This document shows, in pieces, positions 1 to 6,362 of a stretch of 15,914 nucleotides of DNA (its first letter is position 1; each line of letters opens with the position of its first letter). A program made the position numbers and the translations under genes. The stretch comes from DATHTK01 sp035463295 (GTDB lineage: Bacteria; Actinomycetota; Rubrobacteria; Rubrobacterales; Rubrobacteraceae), in the NCBI GenBank assembly GCA_035463295.1, contig DATHTK010000113.1:1-15914 (forward strand), given 5' to 3'. Under the pieces are notes generated by a model, which did not search any database, was not told where the DNA came from, and worked only from the letters and a program-made list of their open reading frames with translations.

Positions 1-81
1 TGGAACAGTTCACTGGCGGCGGCGCTGCCACCGAAGTGGCGACCTTACGCAACAATGATACATAGGCTTAGTTACACGCCC
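1..81. other. Left window edge, possible gene tail and hairpin
   Basis: No complete gene lies here. In the third plus-strand frame, positions 3-65 read as an open tail ending in TAG at 63-65, which could be the C-terminus of a gene entering from the left. It is too short to identify. Positions 27-40 form a perfect 5-bp hairpin, GCCAC/GTGGC. Read on the minus strand its loop is UUCG closed by a C-G pair, an unusually stable tetraloop, and it lies 40-55 nt beyond the rsiG stop codon. There is no T-tract after it, so a terminator role is only a guess. Confidence 0.25.
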
Positions 82-390
82 TCATTCTGTCGAGCGTGAA
101 GTGCCGGTGTCGTCAGGCGGTATGGATTCGCTCGCTTCTTCTGTCGCGGAGGCGTCCATAATGACACGCGCCAAGTCATCAGGCGAGAGCGTAAGCGCAT
201 CCCGCCCTACGAGTTCAGTGCGGATCAGATCTATCCTGCCTTGAAGGACGCGACGCTTGTAGCTTACTTCCCGCTCCTCAGCTACAAGGCGTTCGAGTAC
301 GCGTTCTAGTTCGGCCTGGGAGAGCGATGTTACGTCGACCGCGCCCTCCCAGTCGAACTCACTACCCTGCGCCTCGTGTTCGTCGCTCAT
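82..390 (-). CDS. rsiG: RsiG-like c-di-GMP-binding anti-sigma factor, single-motif form
   Basis: A 102-aa, highly charged, mostly helical protein. Residues 39-54 match the c-di-GMP signature of RsiG, E-x3-S-x2-R-x3-Q-x3-D, exactly (E39, S43, R46, Q50, D54). In Streptomyces, RsiG armed with c-di-GMP holds the sporulation sigma factor WhiG inactive, and its antiparallel helices carry two such motifs. Only one motif is seen here, which I recall as the form of the Rubrobacter protein, where a homodimer supplies both halves. The C-terminal 45 residues are acidic and low in complexity. I chose the ATG at 390 over an upstream in-frame start at 429 because a promoter-like TTGCAC-18-TATATT ends only 9 nt before it. 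No Shine-Dalgarno is present. The partner sigma gene is not in the window. Third-position GC is somewhat lower than in later genes. Confidence 0.8.
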   Translation of the reverse strand: MSDEHEAQGSEFDWEGAVDVTSLSQAELERVLERLVAEEREVSYKRRVLQGRIDLIRTELVGRDALTLSPDDLARVIMDASATEEASESIPPDDTGTSRSTE

Positions 391-399
391 GTAACTGAC

Positions 400-429
400 A
401 ATATAACCGGCCCACGAACCGTAGTGCAA
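400..429 (-). promoter_or_regulatory. Candidate promoter giving near-leaderless rsiG mRNA
   Basis: On the minus strand, TTGCAC (429-424) is followed after 18 nt by TATATT (405-400). Only 9 nt separate the -10 hexamer from the rsiG ATG at 390. Transcription starting about 7 nt after the -10 would leave a leader of 0-3 nt, which fits the absence of a Shine-Dalgarno. Confidence 0.4.
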
Positions 430-482
430 GTGCGAGCGAATATCTCTCTCGAACTATCGCCGCCAGGATCTGTGTCCGTTAT

Positions 483-498
483 AAGAGCCTCTGCTCTT
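483..498 (-). terminator. Hairpin after the XRE regulator
   Basis: A perfect 6-bp stem (AAGAGC with GCTCTT, 4-nt loop) lies 24 nt past the XRE gene's stop codon. On the minus strand it ends in GCTCTTAT, so the U-run is short. It is plausible as a weak intrinsic terminator between the regulator and rsiG. Confidence 0.4.
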
Positions 499-521
499 CG
501 GGACGCCCATTCGCGCGATGC

Positions 522-1058
522 TCAGGCAGAGGGTTCGTGCGCGCCCGCACGCTCGTCGCGAGGCGAGCGGTGTTCCGGCGCTCTGTCTCTGTGAGCGGTT
601 ATGGAGGCGTCTACGGATCCCGAGTTGGCCGCCACCTGGCGGATCAAACCCTTTATGAGACGCCGCTGCTCGCTGCTGCGAGCCCTCTCGTAGAGCTCCG
701 TGAGCCGACCGTGCTCCTCGCTGAGCTCGCGCAAGAGCGCGCTGAGCCCCTCTAGGGTGGCATCTTCCACCACCCGCTCGAACTCGTCCTCCCCCGAAGA
801 CATGGCCCACTCGAGCGAGAGGTCGGATCCCACGCCCCCCCGCCCAGCCGCCGTCGTGGAGAGCAGCTCCTCCGGCTCCACCCCCAACACTCGGGCCAGC
901 TTGCGCAACGTACCGAAGTGAGGGCGCGAGATCCTGCCGCTCTCGATCCCGGAAACGGTCGTCGGGCTGATGCCAGCCTCCTCCGCTAGCCGCGCCTGCG
1001 TCCACAGCCGCCGCTCCCGGATGACCACTATCTTCGCGCCCGCCGCGCCTCCCTTCAT
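522..1058 (-). CDS. XRE-family helix-turn-helix transcriptional regulator
   Basis: A 178-aa cytoplasmic DNA-binding protein. Residues 8-65 form a classical Cro/C1-type HTH: an IRERR-type first helix, the TQARLAEEAGIS turn, the recognition segment TTVSGIESGR, then LRKLARVLGVEPEELL. Residues 90-150 are charged helices that could mediate dimerisation. The last 35 residues are Arg/Pro/His-rich and look disordered. I chose the ATG at 1058 because a GGAAGGG Shine-Dalgarno lies 6 nt upstream; two earlier in-frame starts (1094, 1082) lack one. The gene is divergent from hsp20 and shares a 171-bp control region containing phased repeats, so autoregulation or control of hsp20 is a reasonable inference. 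No ligand or protease domain is evident, so the signal is unknown. Confidence 0.85.
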   Translation of the reverse strand: MKGGAAGAKIVVIRERRLWTQARLAEEAGISPTTVSGIESGRISRPHFGTLRKLARVLGVEPEELLSTTAAGRGGVGSDLSLEWAMSSGEDEFERVVEDATLEGLSALLRELSEEHGRLTELYERARSSEQRRLIKGLIRQVAANSGSVDASITAHRDRAPEHRSPRDERAGAHEPSA

Positions 1059-1104
1059 CACATACCCTTCCTCATCTCCCATACACCCTACCATATTATT
1101 GATG

Positions 1105-1157
1105 GAAAATCTGTATAAGATGGCCGAAAATTGTATGAAAACTGTTTACAAACTGTT
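1105..1157. promoter_or_regulatory. Phased A-tract/TGT repeats, candidate operator array
   Basis: Four copies of a loose motif (three or four A, one or two nt, then TGT) begin near 1106, 1127, 1138 and 1150: AAAATCTGTAT, AAAATTGTAT, AAAACTGTTTA and AAACTGTTGT. The intervals of 21, 11 and 12 bp put them on about the same face of the helix. AAACTGTT occurs twice exactly (1139-1146 and 1150-1157). The last copies overlap the hsp20 -35. They probably bind a regulator, the divergent XRE protein being the obvious candidate. Confidence 0.45.
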
Positions 1158-1172
1158 GTTGTGGGGTACAAT
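1145..1172 (+). promoter_or_regulatory. hsp20 promoter
   Basis: TTTACA (1145-1150) and TACAAT (1167-1172) are separated by 16 nt, a good match to a housekeeping sigma promoter. Transcription would begin near 1179, giving a leader of about 50 nt. No CIRCE element or HspR-type inverted repeat was found, so heat control, if any, uses another mechanism. Confidence 0.65.
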
Positions 1173-1190
1173 GGGGCAGCAGCGTAGGAT

Positions 1191-1208
1191 AGCTTCCGTG
1201 AGGGAGCT
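1191..1208 (+). promoter_or_regulatory. Hairpin in the hsp20 leader
   Basis: AGCTTCC and GGGAGCT pair over 7 bp (one G-U) around a GTGA loop, which is a GNRA tetraloop in RNA. It stands 9 nt before the Shine-Dalgarno GGAGG (1218-1222). The strand CTTCC (1193-1197) could instead pair with GGGAG at 1217-1221 and mask that site. Confidence 0.4.
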
Positions 1209-1229
1209 GCAAGAGAGGGAGGTGTTGAG

Positions 1230-1703
1230 ATGGCGTTGAGTCCTTTCCGTGGTTTCTACGACGTGCAGAGCGAGATGAACCGGATGTTTGACGAGATGTT
1301 TAGTGGGCTGGCGCGTACGGGGAGCCGGCAGCAGGGTGAGGCGCCGACCCGCTGGGCACCGGCACTGGATGCGTTGCAGGAGGATGGGGACATCGTCGTG
1401 CGGGCGGAGTTGCCCGGGGTGAGGCCTGAGGACGTGGAGGTCACGTTCCACAACGGGGTCTTGACGATCTCTGGCGAGCGCAAGGCCGAGCAGCAGAGGG
1501 AGGGTTCCGGCTACTACGTCAGGGAGCGTCGCTACGGCTCGTTCCGCAGGAGCATGACGCTTCCGCAGGGCACTGACGACAGCAGGATCCACGCCCGCTT
1601 CCAGGATGGCGTGCTCGAGGTGCGCGTCGAGGGTGCCGCCGCGGTCCAGGAGCCGAAGCGCATCCAGATCGAGGGCGGCGAGAGCGCCAACGGGGAGGCT
1701 TGA
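1230..1703 (+). CDS. hsp20: Hsp20/alpha-crystallin small heat-shock protein
   Basis: A 157-aa ATP-independent holdase chaperone that binds unfolding proteins and forms oligomers. The N-terminal arm (1-42) contains the usual MNRMFDEMF helix. The alpha-crystallin domain covers about 43-140, with the conserved ELPGVRPEDVEV strand region and the A-x3-x-GVL signature (A122 to L129). The C-terminal I-x-I oligomerisation motif is I145-Q-I147. The length fits bacterial class A small heat-shock proteins. The ATG is preceded by GGAGG with 7-nt spacing. The gene stands alone between its own promoter and a strong terminator, divergent from an XRE regulator that may control it. Confidence 0.95.
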   Translation: MALSPFRGFYDVQSEMNRMFDEMFSGLARTGSRQQGEAPTRWAPALDALQEDGDIVVRAELPGVRPEDVEVTFHNGVLTISGERKAEQQREGSGYYVRERRYGSFRRSMTLPQGTDDSRIHARFQDGVLEVRVEGAAAVQEPKRIQIEGGESANGEA

Positions 1704-1729
1704 GTTCCCTGGAGTAGTGCCTGGCTACG

Positions 1730-1764
1730 CCGGGTGGCGGCACGCCGAGCCGTCGCCCGGTTTT
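1730..1764 (+). terminator. Strong intrinsic terminator of hsp20
   Basis: A 12-bp GC-rich stem (1730-1741 with 1749-1760, including two G-U pairs) closes a 7-nt loop and is followed immediately by TTTT (1761-1764). It lies 26 nt after the hsp20 stop codon. Confidence 0.85.
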
Positions 1765-1787
1765 CCCGTTTGTGGGTGGCCCTGCGT

Positions 1788-1793
1788 TACACT
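1788..1793 (+). promoter_or_regulatory. -10 element for leaderless coiled-coil gene
   Basis: TACACT ends 8 nt before the ATG at 1802, placing the predicted transcription start on the start codon itself. No convincing -35 was found at 16-18 nt, and the hsp20 terminator lies directly upstream, so the gene needs its own promoter. Confidence 0.4.
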
Positions 1794-1801
1794 GGCGGGG
1801 C

Positions 1802-2008
1802 ATGGGGGAAGAGAAGCGGCGGATCGAGGACGAGCGCGCCCGGGTCGAGGCCGAGTACCGGCGCGTGCTCGCGAGTTCGGTGGCCTTCGAGAAGAGAATA
1901 AGGAACCGCTGGCGGCAGAAGTGCCGGGCCAAGAACGAGCGGATAGCCGAGCTAGAGGCTCGCGTCGCCGAACTCGAGAGGAAGTTGCGGGAGGGCGAAG
2001 GCCATTAG
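1802..2008 (+). CDS. Small coiled-coil protein of unknown function
   Basis: A 68-aa protein made almost entirely of charged heptads rich in Glu, Arg and Lys: MGEEKRRIEDERARVEAEYR at the start, and an ELEARVAELERKL leucine-heptad run near the end. One continuous helical coiled coil is likely. It has no membrane segment, cysteine pair or known motif. I chose the ATG at 1802 because a -10-like TACACT ends 8 nt before it, implying a leaderless transcript; an earlier in-frame start at 1772 has no ribosome site. It follows the hsp20 terminator and converges with the next minus-strand gene, the two stops lying only 11 nt apart. I do not recognise the family; a scaffold or partner-binding role would be a guess. 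Confidence 0.6.
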   Translation: MGEEKRRIEDERARVEAEYRRVLASSVAFEKRIRNRWRQKCRAKNERIAELEARVAELERKLREGEGH

Positions 2009-2028
2009 GGGGCTCCGGGTCAGCCCTC
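2008..2028. terminator. Hairpin spanning two convergent stop codons
   Basis: A 7-bp stem (2008-2014 with 2022-2028, one G-U) has a 7-nt loop. It covers the last base of the plus-strand TAG and the minus-strand TGA at 2022-2020. There is no T-tract. It could act as a compact bidirectional terminator or barrier. Confidence 0.35.
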
Positions 2029-2316
2029 GCGCTCTTCGGGGCGAGGTTCGTGGCTCATGTCCGGGGCGCCGGTGAAGCCGGCTTCCTCCGAGAGGTTCTC
2101 CGGCTCGACGACGCGGGCAAGAGCGCCGTCGAGCGTCTCTTCGTCCATCGGGTAGGGCAGGTCGAGCCTGGCTGCGAGCGTCCTGTCGAGCTCCTCGTCC
2201 GGGAGGGCGCTGACCTCGCGCTGTGTCTGTGCCATCTCTCGTTCGCTCAGGGTCGCCTCCAGGTCGTTGAGGAGGAGCGAGATCAGCTTCCGCTCCTTTG
2301 TCTCGCGGTCGGCCAC
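2020..2316 (-). CDS. Hypothetical 98-aa acidic protein downstream of acyltransferase
   Basis: A soluble acidic protein with no recognised domain. Residues 1-50 look helical, with charged heptads around LLLNDLEATLSERE. The middle contains two similar Pro-Asp/Met-Asp-Glu-Glu turns (LPDEELDRTLAARL and PMDEETLDGALARV), which may be a short degenerate repeat. The last 25 residues are Pro/Glu-rich and probably disordered. The GTG start at 2316 has a clear GGAGGAGG 7 nt upstream. It begins 16 nt after the acyltransferase stop on the same strand, so the two are probably co-transcribed. Function is unknown; the position suggests a link to acyltransferase activity or simply read-through expression. Confidence 0.65.
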   Translation of the reverse strand: MADRETKERKLISLLLNDLEATLSEREMAQTQREVSALPDEELDRTLAARLDLPYPMDEETLDGALARVVEPENLSEEAGFTGAPDMSHEPRPEEREG

Positions 2317-2332
2317 GGTTGCCTCCTCCGGG

Positions 2333-4279
2333 CTACTGGTTGGGTTCGATCTCGGCGGAGATCAGGTCCGCGTACACGCGCTGGCCCGCGGGCTGCAGAT
2401 GGATTCCGTCCTCGGCGAAGTACTCGGGGTGGTCGGTGCTCGCGGCGTGCCAGTCGACGAGCACCGCCTTGTCGTGGCGGCTGACCCCGTCCGCGATGAC
2501 CTCGTTGTTCGGTGCCTCCCAGGCTCGCGGGACCTTCACGTTCACGAAGACGACCTTGCGCGCATCGGAAAGCACCCGCATCATCTCGTCGAACTGCTCG
2601 GCCGTGAAGGTGCCGTTGTTGCCGAGGTGGACGACCACGACCTCGCCGGTCTGGCCCGCGTACCGGCGAGCCTCCAGGGTGTCGATGGCGCTCGCGACCT
2701 GCATCCCGACCTGCGCGTCGAGCACCGACAGAGGCTCGACCACTTTGTCTAGCCGCGTGGCCGCTCCCAGCATGACCGAATCCCCTATGGCGCTGACGGA
2801 GCGCACCGGAGCGGACGCCTTCTCCGGCTTCTCCTTCGGCTTCTCCACGGTCTCTGCCGCGGCGGCCGGCTCCTTCTGCGCCTCGTTTCGCTCTTCTGGC
2901 GCGCCGCTGGTAGTCGCCGGGGGCGGCTGCTCTGCGGTGTGGATGGCCTTCGTCTGCAGGTAATCGGGGGTCTCCGGTGGCTTGGCGTGAGCTACGGCTA
3001 TCCCGAGCGCCACGGAGAGCGCGACTACGGGGAGCACCGTGGCGGCGGACCGGGCACCGAGGTCCCAGCGCTTGAACCCTTGCGCCTCGCGAAGCTCCCG
3101 CCACCTCCGTCCCAGGGCTCCGCTCCGGATCGGCATCTCCACGTATCGGTAGGAGAGCTCGGCGAGCACGACCGTCACGCCGAGGCGCACCGCAAGCAGC
3201 CCCAACCCGTCGAATGGCACATCCAGCTGCGGGCGGCTGAGCATATACACCGGCCAGTGCCAGAGGTAGATCCCGTAGGAGCGCTCCCCGATCCAGCGCA
3301 GCCCGGTCCAGCCCATAAGCCGTTCGGAGCCCAACCGCGTGTAGGGGTGGGCTAGCGCCATGATCACTACTACCGTCGCCACAGAGACCGCAGCGAGCCC
3401 GCCGCGGTAGAGAAACGGATGGAACTCGCCGAGCCGGAGGCAGAAGAGAACGAGCGCCCCCAGCGCGAGGAGGCCGGCGACGTCGAGCCACATCGGAGCG
3501 GTCCATCCCCACCGGCGACGGAGGCGTGAAAAGGCACCGCGAGCGCCGGTCTCCCGGCTCCTGGCGAGCTGAAAGCGTCGACCGTTCGGGCAGGAGCTTC
3601 TCCCGGTACGGGTCTTCGGCGTCCACGCGAGGGCGAGGGCCGCCCCGAAGAGCAGGCCCGCAGCCCTGGTGTCCGTGCCGTAGTAGAGGCGGGAGGGGTC
3701 GGCGTCCGGCACGTACAGAGCGGCCATCAAGACGATCGACGCGACGGCTCCCGCGAGCGCGAGCACCAGCACGCGCCGTCGGCGCCAGCGCGTCGCGCCG
3801 AAGCTGATCCCCACCCACAAGAGGAGCGGCCAGAGAAGGTAGAACTGCTCTTCGACCGCGAGCGACCAGAGGTGCTTCAGCAGCGAGGGACGTCCGACGG
3901 CCTCGAAGTACGATTCCTGGGCGAACACCAGGTACCAGTTCGTCACGTACCCGAACGCCGCCAGAGCGTCCGAGCGCAGCCCCGCGACCTCGCCGGGGAG
4001 GAACAGGACGGCGTAGGCGAGCGTCGCCACGATAAGGACGTAGAGAGCAGGAAGCAGCCTCCTGGCGCGCCGGAACCAGAAGGCCTTCAGGTCGACGCGG
4101 CCTCGGGCGCGCCACTCGGCGAGCAGGAGGGCGGTGATCAGGTAGCCGCTCAGGACGAAGAAGACCTCGACGCCGATGAAGCCGCCCGGGATCCACGAGA
4201 TCCCCGCGTGGTAGAGCAGGACGGCTATAACGGCCAGAGCGCGCAGCCCGTCCAGGCCCGGCATGTAGGGTAGCCGCAC
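2333..4279 (-). CDS. OafA/YrhL-type membrane acyltransferase fused to SGNH domain
   Basis: A 648-aa integral membrane O-acyltransferase of the acyltransferase-3 family, which moves acyl groups across the membrane onto cell-surface glycans or lipids. The N-terminal half has the family motifs PYMPGLDGLRALAV, LLYHAG and GGFIGVEVFFVLSGYLI (residues 4-50), then WSLAVEEQFYLLWP, with about ten membrane segments. A Pro/Glu/Lys-rich linker of about 70 residues leads to an SGNH hydrolase/transferase domain from about 497: GDSVMLG with Ser501, GNNG near 553, and the DGIHL block with Asp624 and His627. This architecture is typical of OafA-like peptidoglycan and lipopolysaccharide acetylases. The acceptor here is unknown. 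I chose GTG 4279 because it places the start right at the conserved motif. A TTG at 4375 is possible but adds 32 unlike-family residues and has no well-spaced ribosome site. Confidence 0.9.
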   Translation of the reverse strand: MRLPYMPGLDGLRALAVIAVLLYHAGISWIPGGFIGVEVFFVLSGYLITALLLAEWRARGRVDLKAFWFRRARRLLPALYVLIVATLAYAVLFLPGEVAGLRSDALAAFGYVTNWYLVFAQESYFEAVGRPSLLKHLWSLAVEEQFYLLWPLLLWVGISFGATRWRRRRVLVLALAGAVASIVLMAALYVPDADPSRLYYGTDTRAAGLLFGAALALAWTPKTRTGRSSCPNGRRFQLARSRETGARGAFSRLRRRWGWTAPMWLDVAGLLALGALVLFCLRLGEFHPFLYRGGLAAVSVATVVVIMALAHPYTRLGSERLMGWTGLRWIGERSYGIYLWHWPVYMLSRPQLDVPFDGLGLLAVRLGVTVVLAELSYRYVEMPIRSGALGRRWRELREAQGFKRWDLGARSAATVLPVVALSVALGIAVAHAKPPETPDYLQTKAIHTAEQPPPATTSGAPEERNEAQKEPAAAAETVEKPKEKPEKASAPVRSVSAIGDSVMLGAATRLDKVVEPLSVLDAQVGMQVASAIDTLEARRYAGQTGEVVVVHLGNNGTFTAEQFDEMMRVLSDARKVVFVNVKVPRAWEAPNNEVIADGVSRHDKAVLVDWHAASTDHPEYFAEDGIHLQPAGQRVYADLISAEIEPNQ

Positions 4280-4331
4280 GCCCCTCCGGTCGGCGTGGCC
4301 GCCGGACGCCTGAGCGATGCGTTGTACCGTT

Positions 4332-4427
4332 CGCCTACCGCTAGGCGTAGCGTCACCCCGCGGTGAGGACCGCAATATGCTGCGCGTTTTTCTCCCCCCT
4401 TATCTCTAAGGAAGGCGAATGATAACA
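4332..4427 (-). promoter_or_regulatory. Promoter and structured leader of the acyltransferase gene
   Basis: On the minus strand an extended -10, TGTTATCAT (4427-4419), predicts transcription from about 4412. Three hairpins follow. The first pairs 4415-4407 with 4402-4394 (9 bp, two G-U) around a GAGA loop and buries the G-rich tract at 4399-4394; its outermost pairs depend on the exact start. The second pairs 4366-4362 with 4357-4353 and the third 4347-4342 with 4337-4332; both have GCGG loops. If translation starts at 4279, this is a leader of about 130 nt. Confidence 0.4.
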
Positions 4428-4498
4428 CCGATCACGCTCCAGTACAGTAGCGTTTTCGGGCGTTCTTCCCACCGCGCAGGTAAGCGGCTGCGGGGCTC

Positions 4499-6265
4499 TC
4501 AGACAGGGTTCGCCGGGCCGACCCCGGGGGCCGCTATCTCGTCTTTGAGGGCCCCTGTCTCGGCGGTGACACCGGCCAGGTCCTCGCTCGCGCGGGTCAT
4601 GCGGGCGTGCTCGGTGCGCACGAAGCGCGTGTAGGGGGCTATCGCCTCGCGCATCCTCTCGACGGAGCGGTTGAGCTCTGCGTCGAACTGCCGGCGGATC
4701 ACCTCGCCGAGCCGCTCCCGCAGGGAGTCGGTCTTCTCGCGGAACTCCGCGCGAGCCTTGCGCCTCCGGTTGGGGAGAATGAACAGACCGAGGCCGGCGA
4801 GCAGGAGCGCCGAGAGCGTCATGGTAACGTCCACCGCCGCGGCCATCGCTACCGTGGCCACCATCGCGCCCAGGCCAAGTGCTCCGACCTCCGCGGCTAC
4901 CGTCTGAGCGACGGCGCCCTGCAGAGAGAGGGCGATCTGCTCCGACTCTCGCTCGCGGTCATAGTTTCGCACGACCTTTGTAGCGTTCTGACCGACCGAG
5001 CGCAGGACCTGCACGCGGTTGTACTCGAAGTGGTCCCCGATCTCGCCTATGAGGTGCTCATCGTACTTCGCCTGGCGGCGACGGTTGACGTACTCGACGA
5101 TCGCGCGCCACTGCTTGAGGTTGCGCTCCACCACCCAGTCCACCAGCTCACCGATCCGCTCGTCTATGAGCGCTTCGGTGTCGACGATCACCTCTCTCTG
5201 AAACCGCTCCTGAATCCTCTCACGCCGCACGAGCTCGGGGACATTGACGAGCCGGATGTTCTCCTCGAACCATGCGTCGCCCCGCTCGTTGAGCTGGTGG
5301 ATTATATTCTCGATCTCGGCGAGGCGCGCCTCGAAGTCGCGCTTGATGTCCTCTTTGTAGATCTCGAGCTGCGACTCGACGTGCTCGGCGGTCTTGAAGT
5401 CGTCCTCCAGGAGACCGAGTCGCTCCTCGACCGCCGACCGGTAGCGCCGGCCGAGCTCCTCGACAACACCGAGCGGGCTCTCCAGCTTGAGGCGCACCCG
5501 GCCCTCCTCGTCCAGGAGGTCCGTGACGTAGCGCTCGAGGTCTGCGAACCCGCTCGCCCCCATCAGGGCGTCGCGCTCGATAGCACTCGTCGCGGCCTTC
5601 GCCTTGCGCGCCAGGGCCGCGGAGACGAAGAACAGTGGGGGCGTAAGGCCGAGCATCGAGCGGACGCCACCCTCCACAAAGTCGCGGACCTGATCCACGT
5701 CGGACGCCTCCGCCAGGAGATCTGCTTTGTTGACGACCAGGACGATCTTCTTGCCCCAGTCCCGGATCAACTCCAGGTACGCGCGCTCGCTCTCGGTCAA
5801 GGGCCGGTCGGCCGAGGTTATGAAGAGGACGAGGTCGCTGCGGGGGACGAAGCCGCGGCTCAGGTCCTCGTGGTGGCGGATGATGGCGTTCGTCCCCGGG
5901 GTGTCCACGATGGCGATCTCGCGCAGAAACTCGTTCGGGTAGCCCTTCTCCAGAAGCCCGGCGCGTCGCTCGCGCTCGGTTGGCTCCGGGCTGTAGCGCA
6001 GCACCGTTATCCGGTCGGTCGTCGGCGTTACGCCCTCCCGGGAGACCTCCGCGCCGAGCAGGGCGTTGATGAACGCGGACTTGCCCGAGTTGAACTCGCC
6101 GACTATTACGAGCAGAAAGAGCTCCTCCAGGTCCGAGAGCGCCCGCCGGACGAGCTCCGCGTCCTCGGACGGCGCCCCGAAGTCCTTCAGGAACTCGATC
6201 ATCCTCTTGAGGAGCGAACGCTCCCTCTCCACCAGCGCCTCCCGACGCTCGTCGAGTACCCGCAC
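4499..6265 (-). CDS. Bacterial dynamin-like GTPase
   Basis: A 588-aa large GTPase. After an N-terminal helix, the G domain shows all four motifs: P-loop GEFNSGKS (56-63), TPTTDR switch I (80-85), DTPG (121-124) and NKAD (179-182). A long helical stalk with many charged heptads follows (about 230-440). Then comes a hydrophobic hairpin of two membrane segments (about 445-497) followed by Arg/Lys-rich residues, and a final helical stretch. This order matches dynamin_N-family bacterial dynamin-like proteins, which bind and remodel the inner membrane and protect it under stress. It is a single gene here, not the side-by-side pair often seen in the family. The GTG start has GGGAGGTG 7-8 nt upstream. 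The acyltransferase gene lies 220 nt downstream with its own promoter. Confidence 0.92.
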   Translation of the reverse strand: MRVLDERREALVERERSLLKRMIEFLKDFGAPSEDAELVRRALSDLEELFLLVIVGEFNSGKSAFINALLGAEVSREGVTPTTDRITVLRYSPEPTERERRAGLLEKGYPNEFLREIAIVDTPGTNAIIRHHEDLSRGFVPRSDLVLFITSADRPLTESERAYLELIRDWGKKIVLVVNKADLLAEASDVDQVRDFVEGGVRSMLGLTPPLFFVSAALARKAKAATSAIERDALMGASGFADLERYVTDLLDEEGRVRLKLESPLGVVEELGRRYRSAVEERLGLLEDDFKTAEHVESQLEIYKEDIKRDFEARLAEIENIIHQLNERGDAWFEENIRLVNVPELVRRERIQERFQREVIVDTEALIDERIGELVDWVVERNLKQWRAIVEYVNRRRQAKYDEHLIGEIGDHFEYNRVQVLRSVGQNATKVVRNYDRERESEQIALSLQGAVAQTVAAEVGALGLGAMVATVAMAAAVDVTMTLSALLLAGLGLFILPNRRRKARAEFREKTDSLRERLGEVIRRQFDAELNRSVERMREAIAPYTRFVRTEHARMTRASEDLAGVTAETGALKDEIAAPGVGPANPV

Positions 6266-6291
6266 GGGTTACACACCTCCCTTCCCGGGGG

Positions 6292-6297
6292 ATTATA
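6292..6297 (-). promoter_or_regulatory. -10 element of the dynamin-like gene
   Basis: A perfect TATAAT on the minus strand lies 26 nt before the GTG start, followed by the Shine-Dalgarno GGGAGGTG. No good -35 was seen. It sits in the 97-bp space shared with the divergent aldo/keto reductase gene. Confidence 0.5.
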
Positions 6298-6362
6298 CCT
6301 ACACGAGCGCGGTTCTCCGCGCTGCTATCATAGGCGACGGGCTGCACGAAAGAGGGGATGGT

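Noticed and set aside
3..65. C-terminal tail of a plus-strand gene from the left edge
   Set aside because: Only 20 codons, no recognisable motif; kept only as a note on the edge region.
2283..4196. Minus-strand open frame of 637 codons in a second frame of the acyltransferase gene
   Set aside because: Arg/Pro/Gly/Ala-rich translation with no motif; a frame shadow of a clearly recognised membrane protein in high-GC DNA.
6066..6362. Upstream extension of the aldo/keto reductase frame
   Set aside because: It is antisense to the dynamin N-terminus and Ser/Arg-rich; the family start and a ribosome site support TTG 6363.
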